From positions 62,001 to 126,000 of the forward strand of contig NZ_VUNS01000016.1 in NCBI RefSeq assembly GCF_009695545.1: DNA of 64,000 nt, read 5' to 3'. The first letter of the stretch is position 1; the number at the start of each line of letters is the position of its first letter. The position numbers were made by a program, and so were the translations under genes. Of this stretch, positions 1-7,085 are shown piece by piece. The stretch is from Victivallis lenta (GTDB lineage: Bacteria; Verrucomicrobiota; Lentisphaeria; Victivallales; Victivallaceae). A model generated the notes under the pieces. That model searched no databases. It was given only the letters and a program-made list of their open reading frames with translations, and was not told the origin of the DNA.

Positions 1-759
1 ATCAGCCGCTTTCCGCTGCTGGTGAAGCTGATCGACGCCGGCGACCGCCTGAGTCTGCAGGTGCATCCGGATGAGGCGGCCTGCGCGCGCATCGGCGGCG
101 GCGCGGAACCGAAGACCGAGATGTGGTATATCGTGGCCGCCCGCAAGGGGGCGCAGATTCTGGCCGGGCTCCAGGGCCGGGCGACGCGGCAGCAGCTGGT
201 CAGCATGCTGGATTCGCCGGAGGTCGAGAACCTGCTGCAGGTCTATCCGTCGCTGCCCGGCGACGCTTATTTCATCACCTCCGGAACGCTGCATGCGATC
301 GGCGGCGGGAACCTGATCCTCGAGATTCAGCAGAACAGCGACACGACCTACCGGGTCAGCGACTGGGGACGGGTCGATGCGCACGGCAATCCGCGCGAGC
401 TCCATGTCGAGAAGGGGATTCAGTCGATCAACTTCATGAACCGCACCTCGCCGCGCGTGGTCGGCGTCACGGACCAGGTTTCTCATAACCGCAAATTCGA
501 CGTGGTCAGCAACTGCCCGTTTTTCACGGTGACCGACCTGCGGCTGACCGAGCTTTGGACTGACGACACCGGCTCCTTCGGCAGCTTCCATATGATCAGC
601 GCCGTGAACGGTCCGGTGACGGTCGGCAAGGTGGAGAACCCGGACCGTTCGGCCCGGCTTGCGGCGGGAGAGACCGCGTTGATTCCTGCCTGCTTCGGCA
701 GTTACGTCATCGTGCCGGAACAGGCCGGCGAAACGACCGTAATCAAGACGACGCTGTAA
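1..759 (+). CDS. manA: Mannose-6-phosphate isomerase, class I (5' partial)
   Basis: Interconverts mannose 6-phosphate and fructose 6-phosphate in the cytosol. The reading frame is open from base 1, and the first residues (ISRFPLLVKLIDAGDRLSLQ) are internal to the family, so the start lies outside the window; the GTG at 22 is simply a valine codon. Zinc-site and active-site motifs of type I PMI are visible: QVHPDE, KTEMWY, GTLHAIGGG, and TYRVSDWGR with the catalytic Arg. About 253 residues are present, so only the N-terminal part is missing. The C-terminus (GETALIPACFGSYVI) is the usual cupin end. argS begins 15 bp downstream, so the two are probably cotranscribed. Confidence 0.93.
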   Translation: MSRFPLLVKLIDAGDRLSLQVHPDEAACARIGGGAEPKTEMWYIVAARKGAQILAGLQGRATRQQLVSMLDSPEVENLLQVYPSLPGDAYFITSGTLHAIGGGNLILEIQQNSDTTYRVSDWGRVDAHGNPRELHVEKGIQSINFMNRTSPRVVGVTDQVSHNRKFDVVSNCPFFTVTDLRLTELWTDDTGSFGSFHMISAVNGPVTVGKVENPDRSARLAAGETALIPACFGSYVIVPEQAGETTVIKTTL

Positions 760-774
760 AAAGGAACCGGAGAG

Positions 775-2565
775 ATGGCATATCAGTTTGTTGCGGACCT
801 CGAGAATTTTCTGCGGGGAAAATATGAGAAATTTCCGGCCGGAACGGTCATCGTGCCGGAGGCGTGTCCGCCGGGCATGACCGGAGATCTGACCGTCAAC
901 TGCTTCCGCTTTGCGAAAAGCTGCGGGAATCCGATGGCGGTTGCGGCCGAGACGGCGGCGTTCCTGAAGCAGCATGCCGATGTCGAGCAGGCGGAGGCGG
1001 TCAAGGCATTTGTGAACGTCACACTGAAACCGGGGGCGCTGCACCGCGATTCGGTTGCGGATGTGCAGAGGCTGCTGGAGGCCGGGAGGCTGCCGGAGAG
1101 CGAACGCCGGCGGATTCTCATCGAATTTTCCGCGCCGAACACGAACAAGCCGCAGCATCTCGGCCATGTGCGGAACAATACGCTCGGCATGTCGCTGGGG
1201 TCGCTGCTGAAGCGGGTCGGCCATGATGTCGTTGAGATCAACCTCGTCAACGACCGCGGCATTCATATCTGCAAGTCGATGATCGCCTATGAACGGTTCG
1301 GCAACGGCTGCACGCCGGAATCGACCGGCATGAAGGGGGATCACCTGGTCGGCAAGTTTTATGTCGACTACAACAAGGCGCTCTCGGAGGAGATCAAAGC
1401 GCTGAAGGCCGCGCGGCCGGAGCTGGCGGAGCGGGAGAGCGAGGAACTCTTCCTCGAAACCGAGCTTGGCGCGGCGACCCAGAAGATGCTCCAGGATTGG
1501 GAGGCCGGGGACCCGCAGGTGCGTGCGCTCTGGCGCAAGATGAACGACTGGGTCTTCGCCGGATTCGCGGAGACGTATGAGCGCATGGGAATTCATTTCG
1601 ATCACACCTACCTCGAGAGCGAAACCTATCTGCTCGGCAAGGACATCATCGCGGCCGGGCTCGAAAAGGGCGTTTTCACGAAGCGCGAGGACGGCGCGGT
1701 GATCTGCGACCTCGGCAAGCTCGGGAAGAAGGTCGTGCTCCGCAGCGACGGCACCAGCGTTTACATTACGCAGGATATCGGCACCACGCTGCGGAAGTAT
1801 GAGGATTACCGCCCTGAATCGATGGTCTGGGTGGTCGGCGACGAGCAGAACCTCCATTTCCAGATGCTGTTTTCGATCATGGAGAGGCTCGGGTACGACT
1901 GGGCGAAGAATCTTTTTCACCTGTCGTACGGCATGGTCAATCTGCCGACCGGCAAGATGAAGAGCCGCGAAGGGACCGTTGTCGATGCGGACGACCTGTT
2001 CGACGAGATGGCTTCGCTCGCCATGGAGGCGTGCAGGGAGCGCGGCGCGGAGGAGCTGACGCCGGAGGAGCTGAAGAGGCGCGGCGAGATTATCGGCCTC
2101 GGGGCGTTGAAATTCATGCTGCTCAAGTTCAACCCGAAAACCACGATCATGTTCGATCCGGCGGCCTCGCTGAGGTTCGAGGGCGATACCGGCCCGTATG
2201 TGCAGTATGTGGCGGCGCGGATCAACTCGATCCGGCGCAAGGCGGCGGAGCGCGGCATCGACTTCAACCCGGAGGCGGTCGACTGGAGTTTGCTCGGGCA
2301 TGCGTCGGAGAAGCTCCTGGCGGTGACCGCGTCGTTTTATCCGGCTGTGCTGCATCTGGCGGCGGAGCGGAAGGACTGTTCCGGCCTGGTGGAGTATCTG
2401 CTGAATCTCGGCAAGGCGTTCAACAGCTTTTATCGGGAGTGCCCGGTTCTCGCGGCGGAGACGCCGGAGCTTGCGGCGGCGCGCCTGGCGCTCTCCGGCG
2501 CGGTGCGCGAGATCATCGTGGACGGCCTTTCGACTTTGACGATTCAGGTCCCGGAGGCGATGTAG
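775..2565 (+). CDS. argS: Arginyl-tRNA synthetase
   Basis: Class I aminoacyl-tRNA synthetase that charges tRNA-Arg. The 596-residue protein has the ArgRS N-terminal additional domain (about residues 1-110), the HIGH-type signature NTNKPQHLGHVRNN, the ArgRS hallmark GTSVYITQDIG, a KMSKS-type loop written as GKMKSREGTVV, and the DALR anticodon-binding domain at the end (GPYVQYVAARINSI through the C-terminus). Length is normal for the family. The ATG follows a purine-rich AAGGAACCGGAGAG stretch. It sits in a five-gene plus-strand run with manA upstream and an esterase gene 28 bp downstream. Confidence 0.97.
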   Translation: MAYQFVADLENFLRGKYEKFPAGTVIVPEACPPGMTGDLTVNCFRFAKSCGNPMAVAAETAAFLKQHADVEQAEAVKAFVNVTLKPGALHRDSVADVQRLLEAGRLPESERRRILIEFSAPNTNKPQHLGHVRNNTLGMSLGSLLKRVGHDVVEINLVNDRGIHICKSMIAYERFGNGCTPESTGMKGDHLVGKFYVDYNKALSEEIKALKAARPELAERESEELFLETELGAATQKMLQDWEAGDPQVRALWRKMNDWVFAGFAETYERMGIHFDHTYLESETYLLGKDIIAAGLEKGVFTKREDGAVICDLGKLGKKVVLRSDGTSVYITQDIGTTLRKYEDYRPESMVWVVGDEQNLHFQMLFSIMERLGYDWAKNLFHLSYGMVNLPTGKMKSREGTVVDADDLFDEMASLAMEACRERGAEELTPEELKRRGEIIGLGALKFMLLKFNPKTTIMFDPAASLRFEGDTGPYVQYVAARINSIRRKAAERGIDFNPEAVDWSLLGHASEKLLAVTASFYPAVLHLAAERKDCSGLVEYLLNLGKAFNSFYRECPVLAAETPELAAARLALSGAVREIIVDGLSTLTIQVPEAM

Positions 2566-2593
2566 GCTGCCGGATTCACAGAGAGGTGTCGTT

Positions 2594-3376
2594 ATGCGCA
2601 TGATTTCGGACATTTCGTATTGTTCCGAAGCGGGGGACCGCGGCTGCGGCGACCTTTATCTTCCGGAGCGGGTTTCGACGGATACGCCGGTCGCGCTCAC
2701 GATTCACGGCGGCGGCTGGGCGTCGATGGACCGCACGAGCTTCGCCGGGGTGGCGGAGTTCCTGTGCGGACTCGGTTTCGCGGCTTTCAACATCAATTAC
2801 CGCCTGCTCGACCGGGGACCGTGGCCGCTCTGCGGCGACGACTGCCTCCGGGCCGCCGATTTTGTGCTGAACGGAACATTTCCGGGACTGGACGGCTGCG
2901 ACCGGCGGCGGCTTTTCATCATCGGCGCTTCGGCGGGCGGACACCTTGCGCTGATGACCGGTTTGCGGCTGCCGGAGGAGAAGGTATCCGGCATTGTCTC
3001 GCTCTCCGGCGTGGATGACATGGATTTCTATCCGCCGCCCGGCGCGGAGGAGTTCCGGCTGCGCTTCTTCGGCGGGAAGCCGACCGCGGCGCAGGCCGAC
3101 GCGGCGAACCCGGTCAAACTGGTCCGGGCCTCCCAGCCGCCGGTGCTCTGCACGCACACCGTGTACGATACGGTGGTCTCCTGCGATGCGGCCGAGAGTT
3201 TCGTCGCCCGGTGCCGGGAAGCCGGGGCGCGGATCGACTATTTCCGTTACAACCGTTCCGGGGACGGTCACTGCCTCTGGATTCCGGGGAGTTCGCCGCA
3301 CAGGCTGCTGCCGGAGCTCGAAAATGCGGTGGCCGGATTCGCCGCCGCCTGCGGCCTCGCGGGAGAACGGAAGTGA
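2594..3376 (+). CDS. Alpha/beta-hydrolase (esterase/lipase type)
   Basis: Predicted cytosolic serine hydrolase of 260 residues with no signal peptide. The oxyanion-hole motif HGGGW is near residue 38, the nucleophile elbow GASAGGH near 118, and candidate acid and base residues lie in the C-terminal third (HTVYDTVVSCDAAE and SGDGHCLW). This is the BD-FAE/hormone-sensitive-lipase-like layout found in small-molecule carboxylesterases. GAGAGG 7 nt upstream supports the ATG at 2594. The TGA stop overlaps the GTG start of ruvC by 4 bases (GTGA), so translation is probably coupled. The natural ester substrate cannot be told from sequence. Confidence 0.85.
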   Translation: MRMISDISYCSEAGDRGCGDLYLPERVSTDTPVALTIHGGGWASMDRTSFAGVAEFLCGLGFAAFNINYRLLDRGPWPLCGDDCLRAADFVLNGTFPGLDGCDRRRLFIIGASAGGHLALMTGLRLPEEKVSGIVSLSGVDDMDFYPPPGAEEFRLRFFGGKPTAAQADAANPVKLVRASQPPVLCTHTVYDTVVSCDAAESFVARCREAGARIDYFRYNRSGDGHCLWIPGSSPHRLLPELENAVAGFAAACGLAGERK

Positions 3377-3882
3377 TCATTCTCGGCATAGACCCCGCGA
3401 TCCGCACGACCGGCTACGGTGTGATCCGGACCGAATCGGTTTCGCGTTTCGAGATTCTCGACTGCGGCATCATCGCGAATTCGGCCCGGCTGCCGCATAC
3501 GGAGTGTCTGCGCCGTCTTGCCGGCGGCATTCGGGAGCTGGTCGGCGCGTTCATGCCGGACTATGCGTCGATCGAGGACCCGTTCGTCGGCAAGAACGCT
3601 TCGACCGCAATCATCCTCGGCATGGCGCGCGGCGCGATCCTGGCCGCGCTCGCCGAGGCGGCGGTGCCGGTTCACGCTTATGCGCCGAGTTCGGCCAAGC
3701 GCGCCGCCTTCGGCAGCGGCAAGGCGACGAAGGAGCAGGTCGCCATGATGGTCTCGGCCGAGACCGGCATCGGCATCGAGCGCATTCCGCTTGACTCGAC
3801 CGATGCGATCGCACTGGCCATCTGCCACGCCCAGCTCGTGCTGCGCCCCGGGCTTGCGGCCAAGCTCGGGAAACCGCTCTGA
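3373..3882 (+). CDS. ruvC: Holliday junction resolvase RuvC
   Basis: Endonuclease that resolves Holliday junctions with RuvAB. The GTG at 3373, overlapping the upstream stop as GTGA, gives 169 residues, the normal RuvC length; longer in-frame starts would run back into the esterase gene. The RNase H-fold acidic residues are present: D in ILGIDPA near the N-terminus, E in SIEDPFVGKN, and the C-terminal pair in DSTDAIALAICHA. A lysine-rich recognition segment (SSAKRAAFGSGKATKEQV) also matches the family. It is unusual to find it away from ruvA and ruvB, but isolated ruvC genes are common in some phyla. Confidence 0.95.
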   Translation: MIILGIDPAIRTTGYGVIRTESVSRFEILDCGIIANSARLPHTECLRRLAGGIRELVGAFMPDYASIEDPFVGKNASTAIILGMARGAILAALAEAAVPVHAYAPSSAKRAAFGSGKATKEQVAMMVSAETGIGIERIPLDSTDAIALAICHAQLVLRPGLAAKLGKPL

Positions 3883-4505
3883 TGGCCTCCGACTTTCACT
3901 CCCACCGGCCGAAATCGGCGGCGCGCACGCTGGTTTCCTGCCGGGCGGAGGAGTTGCCGTATTACCCGCTGGCTTCGCTTGAGCTGCATCCGTGGTTTTT
4001 GCCGGAGAGATTCGAGCCGTTCTCCGCCGCGTTCCGGGCGGCCGCCCGCACGGCCGCGGCCATCGGCGAGGCCGGTCTCGACCGGCTGCGCGGGCCGTCG
4101 TTCGAGGTTCAGGTGCAGTATCTGGACGCATTGCTCGAACTGGCGGCGGCGGAAGCGAAGCCGGTCGTGCTCCACTGCGTCCGGGCCGTGCCGGAGCTTC
4201 TGGCGGCGGTGAAGCGGCATCCGGGAACGCCCTGTCTGTTTCACGGCTTTCGCGGAAAGCCGGAACTGCTGGAGGAGCTGCGGAGGCACGGCTTCTACGT
4301 TTCGCTCAATCCGGCTGTGCTCGGCAGCATGCCGCTTTTCGAACATCTGAGGCGGACCGGCCTCGACCGGATCGGCTTTGAGACCGACGACACCGCCGAG
4401 ACGGTCGAAGCCGTTCTGGCCCGCGCCGCCGCGCGGCTTTCCATGCCGCCCGCGGTGCTGGAGGCGGTCACCGATTGCACGTTCGAACATTTTCTCGGCA
4501 GGTAG
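3882..4505 (+). CDS. TatD-family metal-dependent hydrolase
   Basis: Predicted TIM-barrel amidohydrolase of the TatD DNase family, 207 residues, shorter than the usual 250-270. Metal-binding motifs are recognisable: DFHSHRP at the N-terminus, the strand motif AIGEAGLDRL, VLHCVRA, FHGFRG and FETDD near the C-terminus. The start ATG shares its first base with the ruvC stop (TGATG). The shortness comes from a missing stretch after the N-terminal motif rather than from a frameshift. TatD enzymes act as 3'-5' exonucleases or deacylases; this copy's substrate is unknown. Confidence 0.82.
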   Translation: MASDFHSHRPKSAARTLVSCRAEELPYYPLASLELHPWFLPERFEPFSAAFRAAARTAAAIGEAGLDRLRGPSFEVQVQYLDALLELAAAEAKPVVLHCVRAVPELLAAVKRHPGTPCLFHGFRGKPELLEELRRHGFYVSLNPAVLGSMPLFEHLRRTGLDRIGFETDDTAETVEAVLARAAARLSMPPAVLEAVTDCTFEHFLGR

Positions 4506-4669
4506 GCTCTCGTCCCGCGGCCGGAAACGTCCGCCGAAGTCGGGAAGCCGGAGCGTGAGTACGCCGCCGGCTTGGTTTTTTCCGGAAAACGCGATGACTG
4601 GCGCCCGGGCGAGGGAGACTCGTCCGGCGATGGAATTCAGGATGAAATAGAAAGAGGCGGGATGTTGCA

Positions 4670-4698
4670 AGCGGCCGCGGTGCTTCGCCGTGGCCGCT
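4670..4698. terminator. Hairpin between convergent tatD and tsaB
   Basis: An 11-bp stem (AGCGGCCGCGG paired with CCGTGGCCGCT, one G-U in RNA) with a 7-nt loop sits between two convergent genes, 20 nt past the tsaB stop. Neither side has a clean T-run, so it may be a weak bidirectional terminator or an RNA-end stabiliser. I see nothing else in the 4506-4717 gap. Confidence 0.4.
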
Positions 4699-4717
4699 TT
4701 GCGCGAAAAATATCCCG

Positions 4718-5392
4718 TCAGGCGATCGGGGCGGTAAATACCGCCGGACGGATGTAGACCAGATCGGCCAGATTGTTGTCGAACGGTTTCCAGGAGGCCA
4801 GCGCCAGCGCTTCGGGACGGATCGAAGGGAAGGCCGTGATCCGGGCCGCGACTTCCGGCTCCAGAAGTTTTTCAAGCGCGGGGAGTTCGGATTCGAAGGC
4901 GGTCAGGCGCTTTCCCGCATAGTCCGCAAAGAACGCTTTCGCCTGCTCCGCGTTCAGCACCTTTTCGACACCGGTCGGAACCGCTTCGCCGTTCCGGATT
5001 TCCAGCTCGAAGAAGATCAGTTCGCGGTTGCGCCCGTCGCAGAGAGCGCCGATGCGTTCGCCTTCGGCCGCATCAAGATTCGCGGCCAGCGCCGCAGCGG
5101 TCGGCACGCAGCGGGTTTCCACTGCCTTGCCGTAGGTCCAGCCGTTGACGAGCGCGGCGGCGAGGCGCATGCCGGTGAAGCTGCCGGGACCGGAACCGAC
5201 CGTCCAGCGCCGGATCGACTCCAGCGCGATTCCGGCCTTCCGGAGCTCTTCTTTCACCCAGGCCGCCAGCTGCGCGGAATCGCGCCCGCGCATCGGACGC
5301 ACCAGGGAGAGGACCACCTTGCCGCCGTCGAGGACGGCGAAACCGGCCTCCCGCCCCGAAAGGTCGAGCGCCGCCGCATAATTCGTGCTCAT
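4718..5392 (-). CDS. tsaB: tRNA threonylcarbamoyladenosine biosynthesis protein TsaB
   Basis: Non-catalytic partner of TsaD needed for t6A modification of ANN-decoding tRNAs. The 224-residue protein starts MSTNYAAALDLSGREAG, has the family signature VGSGPGSFTGMR around residue 70, and keeps the ASKHA fold outline. The frame stays open upstream, but this ATG overlaps the lysA stop as ATGA, which fixes the start. The C-terminal half (LVYIRPAVFTAPIA at the end) is diverged, as is usual for TsaB. It is cotranscribed with lysA. Confidence 0.9.
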   Translation of the reverse strand: MSTNYAAALDLSGREAGFAVLDGGKVVLSLVRPMRGRDSAQLAAWVKEELRKAGIALESIRRWTVGSGPGSFTGMRLAAALVNGWTYGKAVETRCVPTAAALAANLDAAEGERIGALCDGRNRELIFFELEIRNGEAVPTGVEKVLNAEQAKAFFADYAGKRLTAFESELPALEKLLEPEVAARITAFPSIRPEALALASWKPFDNNLADLVYIRPAVFTAPIA

Positions 5393-6609
5393 AGAAATCT
5401 GCCTTCTCCGAGAATCCGGCCGCAAAGCTGCTCGGAGGTCAGCCGTTCGCGGACATAAGTGACCTTTCCGCCGGAGACAACCACTTCGGTCGGCATGGCG
5501 CGGAGATTGTAGACTCCGCCCATCGAGTAACAATATGCGCCGGCATTGCCGATCGCGAGGATATCGTATTCACGGATCTCCGGCAGCTCGCGCTGCTCGG
5601 CAAAGCGGTCGCCGGTTTCGCAGATATTGCCGCAGACGTCGTAAATCTGCGGCTTCCCGTCCGGATTGCTGAGGTTCCGCACCTGGTGATAGGCGTCGTA
5701 GAGCACGGGCCGGATCAGCTGCGGAAAACCGGAGTCGCAGCCGGCGATGACCCGCGTTCGGTTGTGCTTGATCGTGTTGACCTCGGTCAGCAGCACGCCG
5801 GCCTCGGCGAAAATATATTTGCCCGGTTCGAACAGCATATTGAGCCGGCGCCCGTAGCGGCGCGTGAACGCTTCGAAGAGACGCGCGATTTCGGCGCCCA
5901 TCGCAACGTAGTCGATGCGCGCCTCATCCGGCTTGTACGGCACCTTGAAGCCGCCGCCGAAATCGAGAAATTCGAGATCCGGGAAATTCTCCGGCACGGC
6001 AATCGCCATCAAATTCTCCATTGACCGGTAGACCGATTCGCACCGCTGCAGGCCGCTGCCGGTGTGCTCATGCAGGCCGACGACCTTCAGGTTCCCCCGG
6101 CGCACGATCTGTTTGACCTCTTCGACCGCTTCGAGCAGGATGCCGAATTTGGTCAGGTCGCCGCCGGTCATGGTCTTGACGTTGTCGCCGTCGCAGACAT
6201 CCGGATTGAAGCGCAGGCAGAGCCGCATGCCGGGATGCTTCTCCGCGATCTTTTCGAGGCGTGACAGGGAACCGATGTTCATCAGGACTCCGGTGGCCAG
6301 CACCTCCTCGAACTCCTCATCGGTCATGTTGTTCGCGGTGTAGATGATCCGCTCCTTCGGAAAGCCGAGTGCCAGCGCCATATGGACTTCGCCCGGGCTG
6401 ACCGTGTCGAGCCCGGCTCCTGCATCCCGCAGCAGGGTCAGGAGCCCGGGGTTGTAGTTGGCCTTCATCGCACAGCAGACCTTGAGCCGGTCGTACGGAA
6501 TAAAGCGGTACAGATCGCGGTAGCGTTCGACGGCCATGTCGCCGTCATATACATAAAGCGGCGTGTCGTATTCGGCCGCCAGCTTCAGCAGAAAATCGGA
6601 ATTCAGCAC
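5389..6609 (-). CDS. lysA: Diaminopimelate decarboxylase
   Basis: PLP enzyme that makes L-lysine from meso-diaminopimelate. The 406-residue alanine-racemase-fold protein has the PLP lysine in CCAMKANYN (about K49), HEHTGSGL, the phosphate-binding LDFGGGF, EPGKYIFAEAG, and the substrate motif GNICETGDR (usual form CESGD), with AYCYSMGGVYN at the C-terminal active site. The start is GTG with GGAGGG 4 nt upstream. The fold-III decarboxylase family also includes carboxynorspermidine and ornithine decarboxylases; the CETGD motif supports LysA, but a related substrate cannot be excluded. It overlaps tsaB by 4 bases. Confidence 0.88.
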   Translation of the reverse strand: MLNSDFLLKLAAEYDTPLYVYDGDMAVERYRDLYRFIPYDRLKVCCAMKANYNPGLLTLLRDAGAGLDTVSPGEVHMALALGFPKERIIYTANNMTDEEFEEVLATGVLMNIGSLSRLEKIAEKHPGMRLCLRFNPDVCDGDNVKTMTGGDLTKFGILLEAVEEVKQIVRRGNLKVVGLHEHTGSGLQRCESVYRSMENLMAIAVPENFPDLEFLDFGGGFKVPYKPDEARIDYVAMGAEIARLFEAFTRRYGRRLNMLFEPGKYIFAEAGVLLTEVNTIKHNRTRVIAGCDSGFPQLIRPVLYDAYHQVRNLSNPDGKPQIYDVCGNICETGDRFAEQRELPEIREYDILAIGNAGAYCYSMGGVYNLRAMPTEVVVSGGKVTYVRERLTSEQLCGRILGEGRFL

Positions 6610-6629
6610 GTTTCCCTCCGAAGGTTGGG

Positions 6630-6980
6630 TCAGTAGGTCGAGATCACCGCGATGAGCTCGAGCGGCTCGTCGCCGACGCAGCGGATCGCGTGTCCGTCGC
6701 CGTTGCCGGTCAGGATCGTGTCGCCGGGGCCGAGCTCGACGATGTCGCCGTTGTCGTCCGCTTCGGCGCGGCCTCTGACCACCACGAAAATCTCGTCTTC
6801 GGCATCGTGCGGATGAAAGCCGATCGAGCAGCCCGGATTCAGCGTCAGGCGCGAGAACATGCGGTTTTTCGAGCGCATTTCGGTCTTCGGCGCCCAGAAT
6901 TCTTCAAGTTTGACGCTGCCTTTGCCGCCGCGCATCTCTTCGCGGAACTCAGTCTTGTATTCTCCATTCCGACGGATCAT
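6630..6980 (-). CDS. Small cupin-domain protein
   Basis: Single-domain cupin of 116 residues. Both cupin motifs are present: motif 1 GCSIGFHPHDAEDEIFVVV with two His and one Glu as metal ligands, and motif 2 GPGDTILTGNGDGHAIRC with the fourth ligand His. There is no DNA-binding or transport domain and no signal peptide. Such stand-alone cupins may be sugar isomerases, dioxygenases or small-molecule sensors. It lies 20 bp upstream of lysA on the same strand and has a strong GGAGG site 6 nt from its ATG. No specific function can be assigned. Confidence 0.85.
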   Translation of the reverse strand: MIRRNGEYKTEFREEMRGGKGSVKLEEFWAPKTEMRSKNRMFSRLTLNPGCSIGFHPHDAEDEIFVVVRGRAEADDNGDIVELGPGDTILTGNGDGHAIRCVGDEPLELIAVISTY

Positions 6981-7045
6981 GATATCCCTCCTTGAAACTC
7001 TCTGTGATTTCCGGTGTTCCAGCCGGCTACCGTATACCCGGGAAA

Positions 7046-7061
7046 CCGTTTTTTCAAACGG
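7046..7061 (-). other. GAAA-tetraloop hairpin between genes
   Basis: On the minus strand, CCGTTT-GAAA-AAACGG forms a perfect 6-bp stem with a GNRA tetraloop, 24 nt past the stop of the dehydratase-like gene and upstream of the cupin gene. Only three T residues follow, so it is a weak terminator or processing signal at best. Confidence 0.35.
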
Positions 7062-7085
7062 GCCGGAAGTGAATTTACAGAAAAC

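Noticed and set aside
5393-5533. 47-residue upstream extension of TsaB
   Set aside because: It overlaps lysA and is unlike the family; the ATGA overlap marks the real start.
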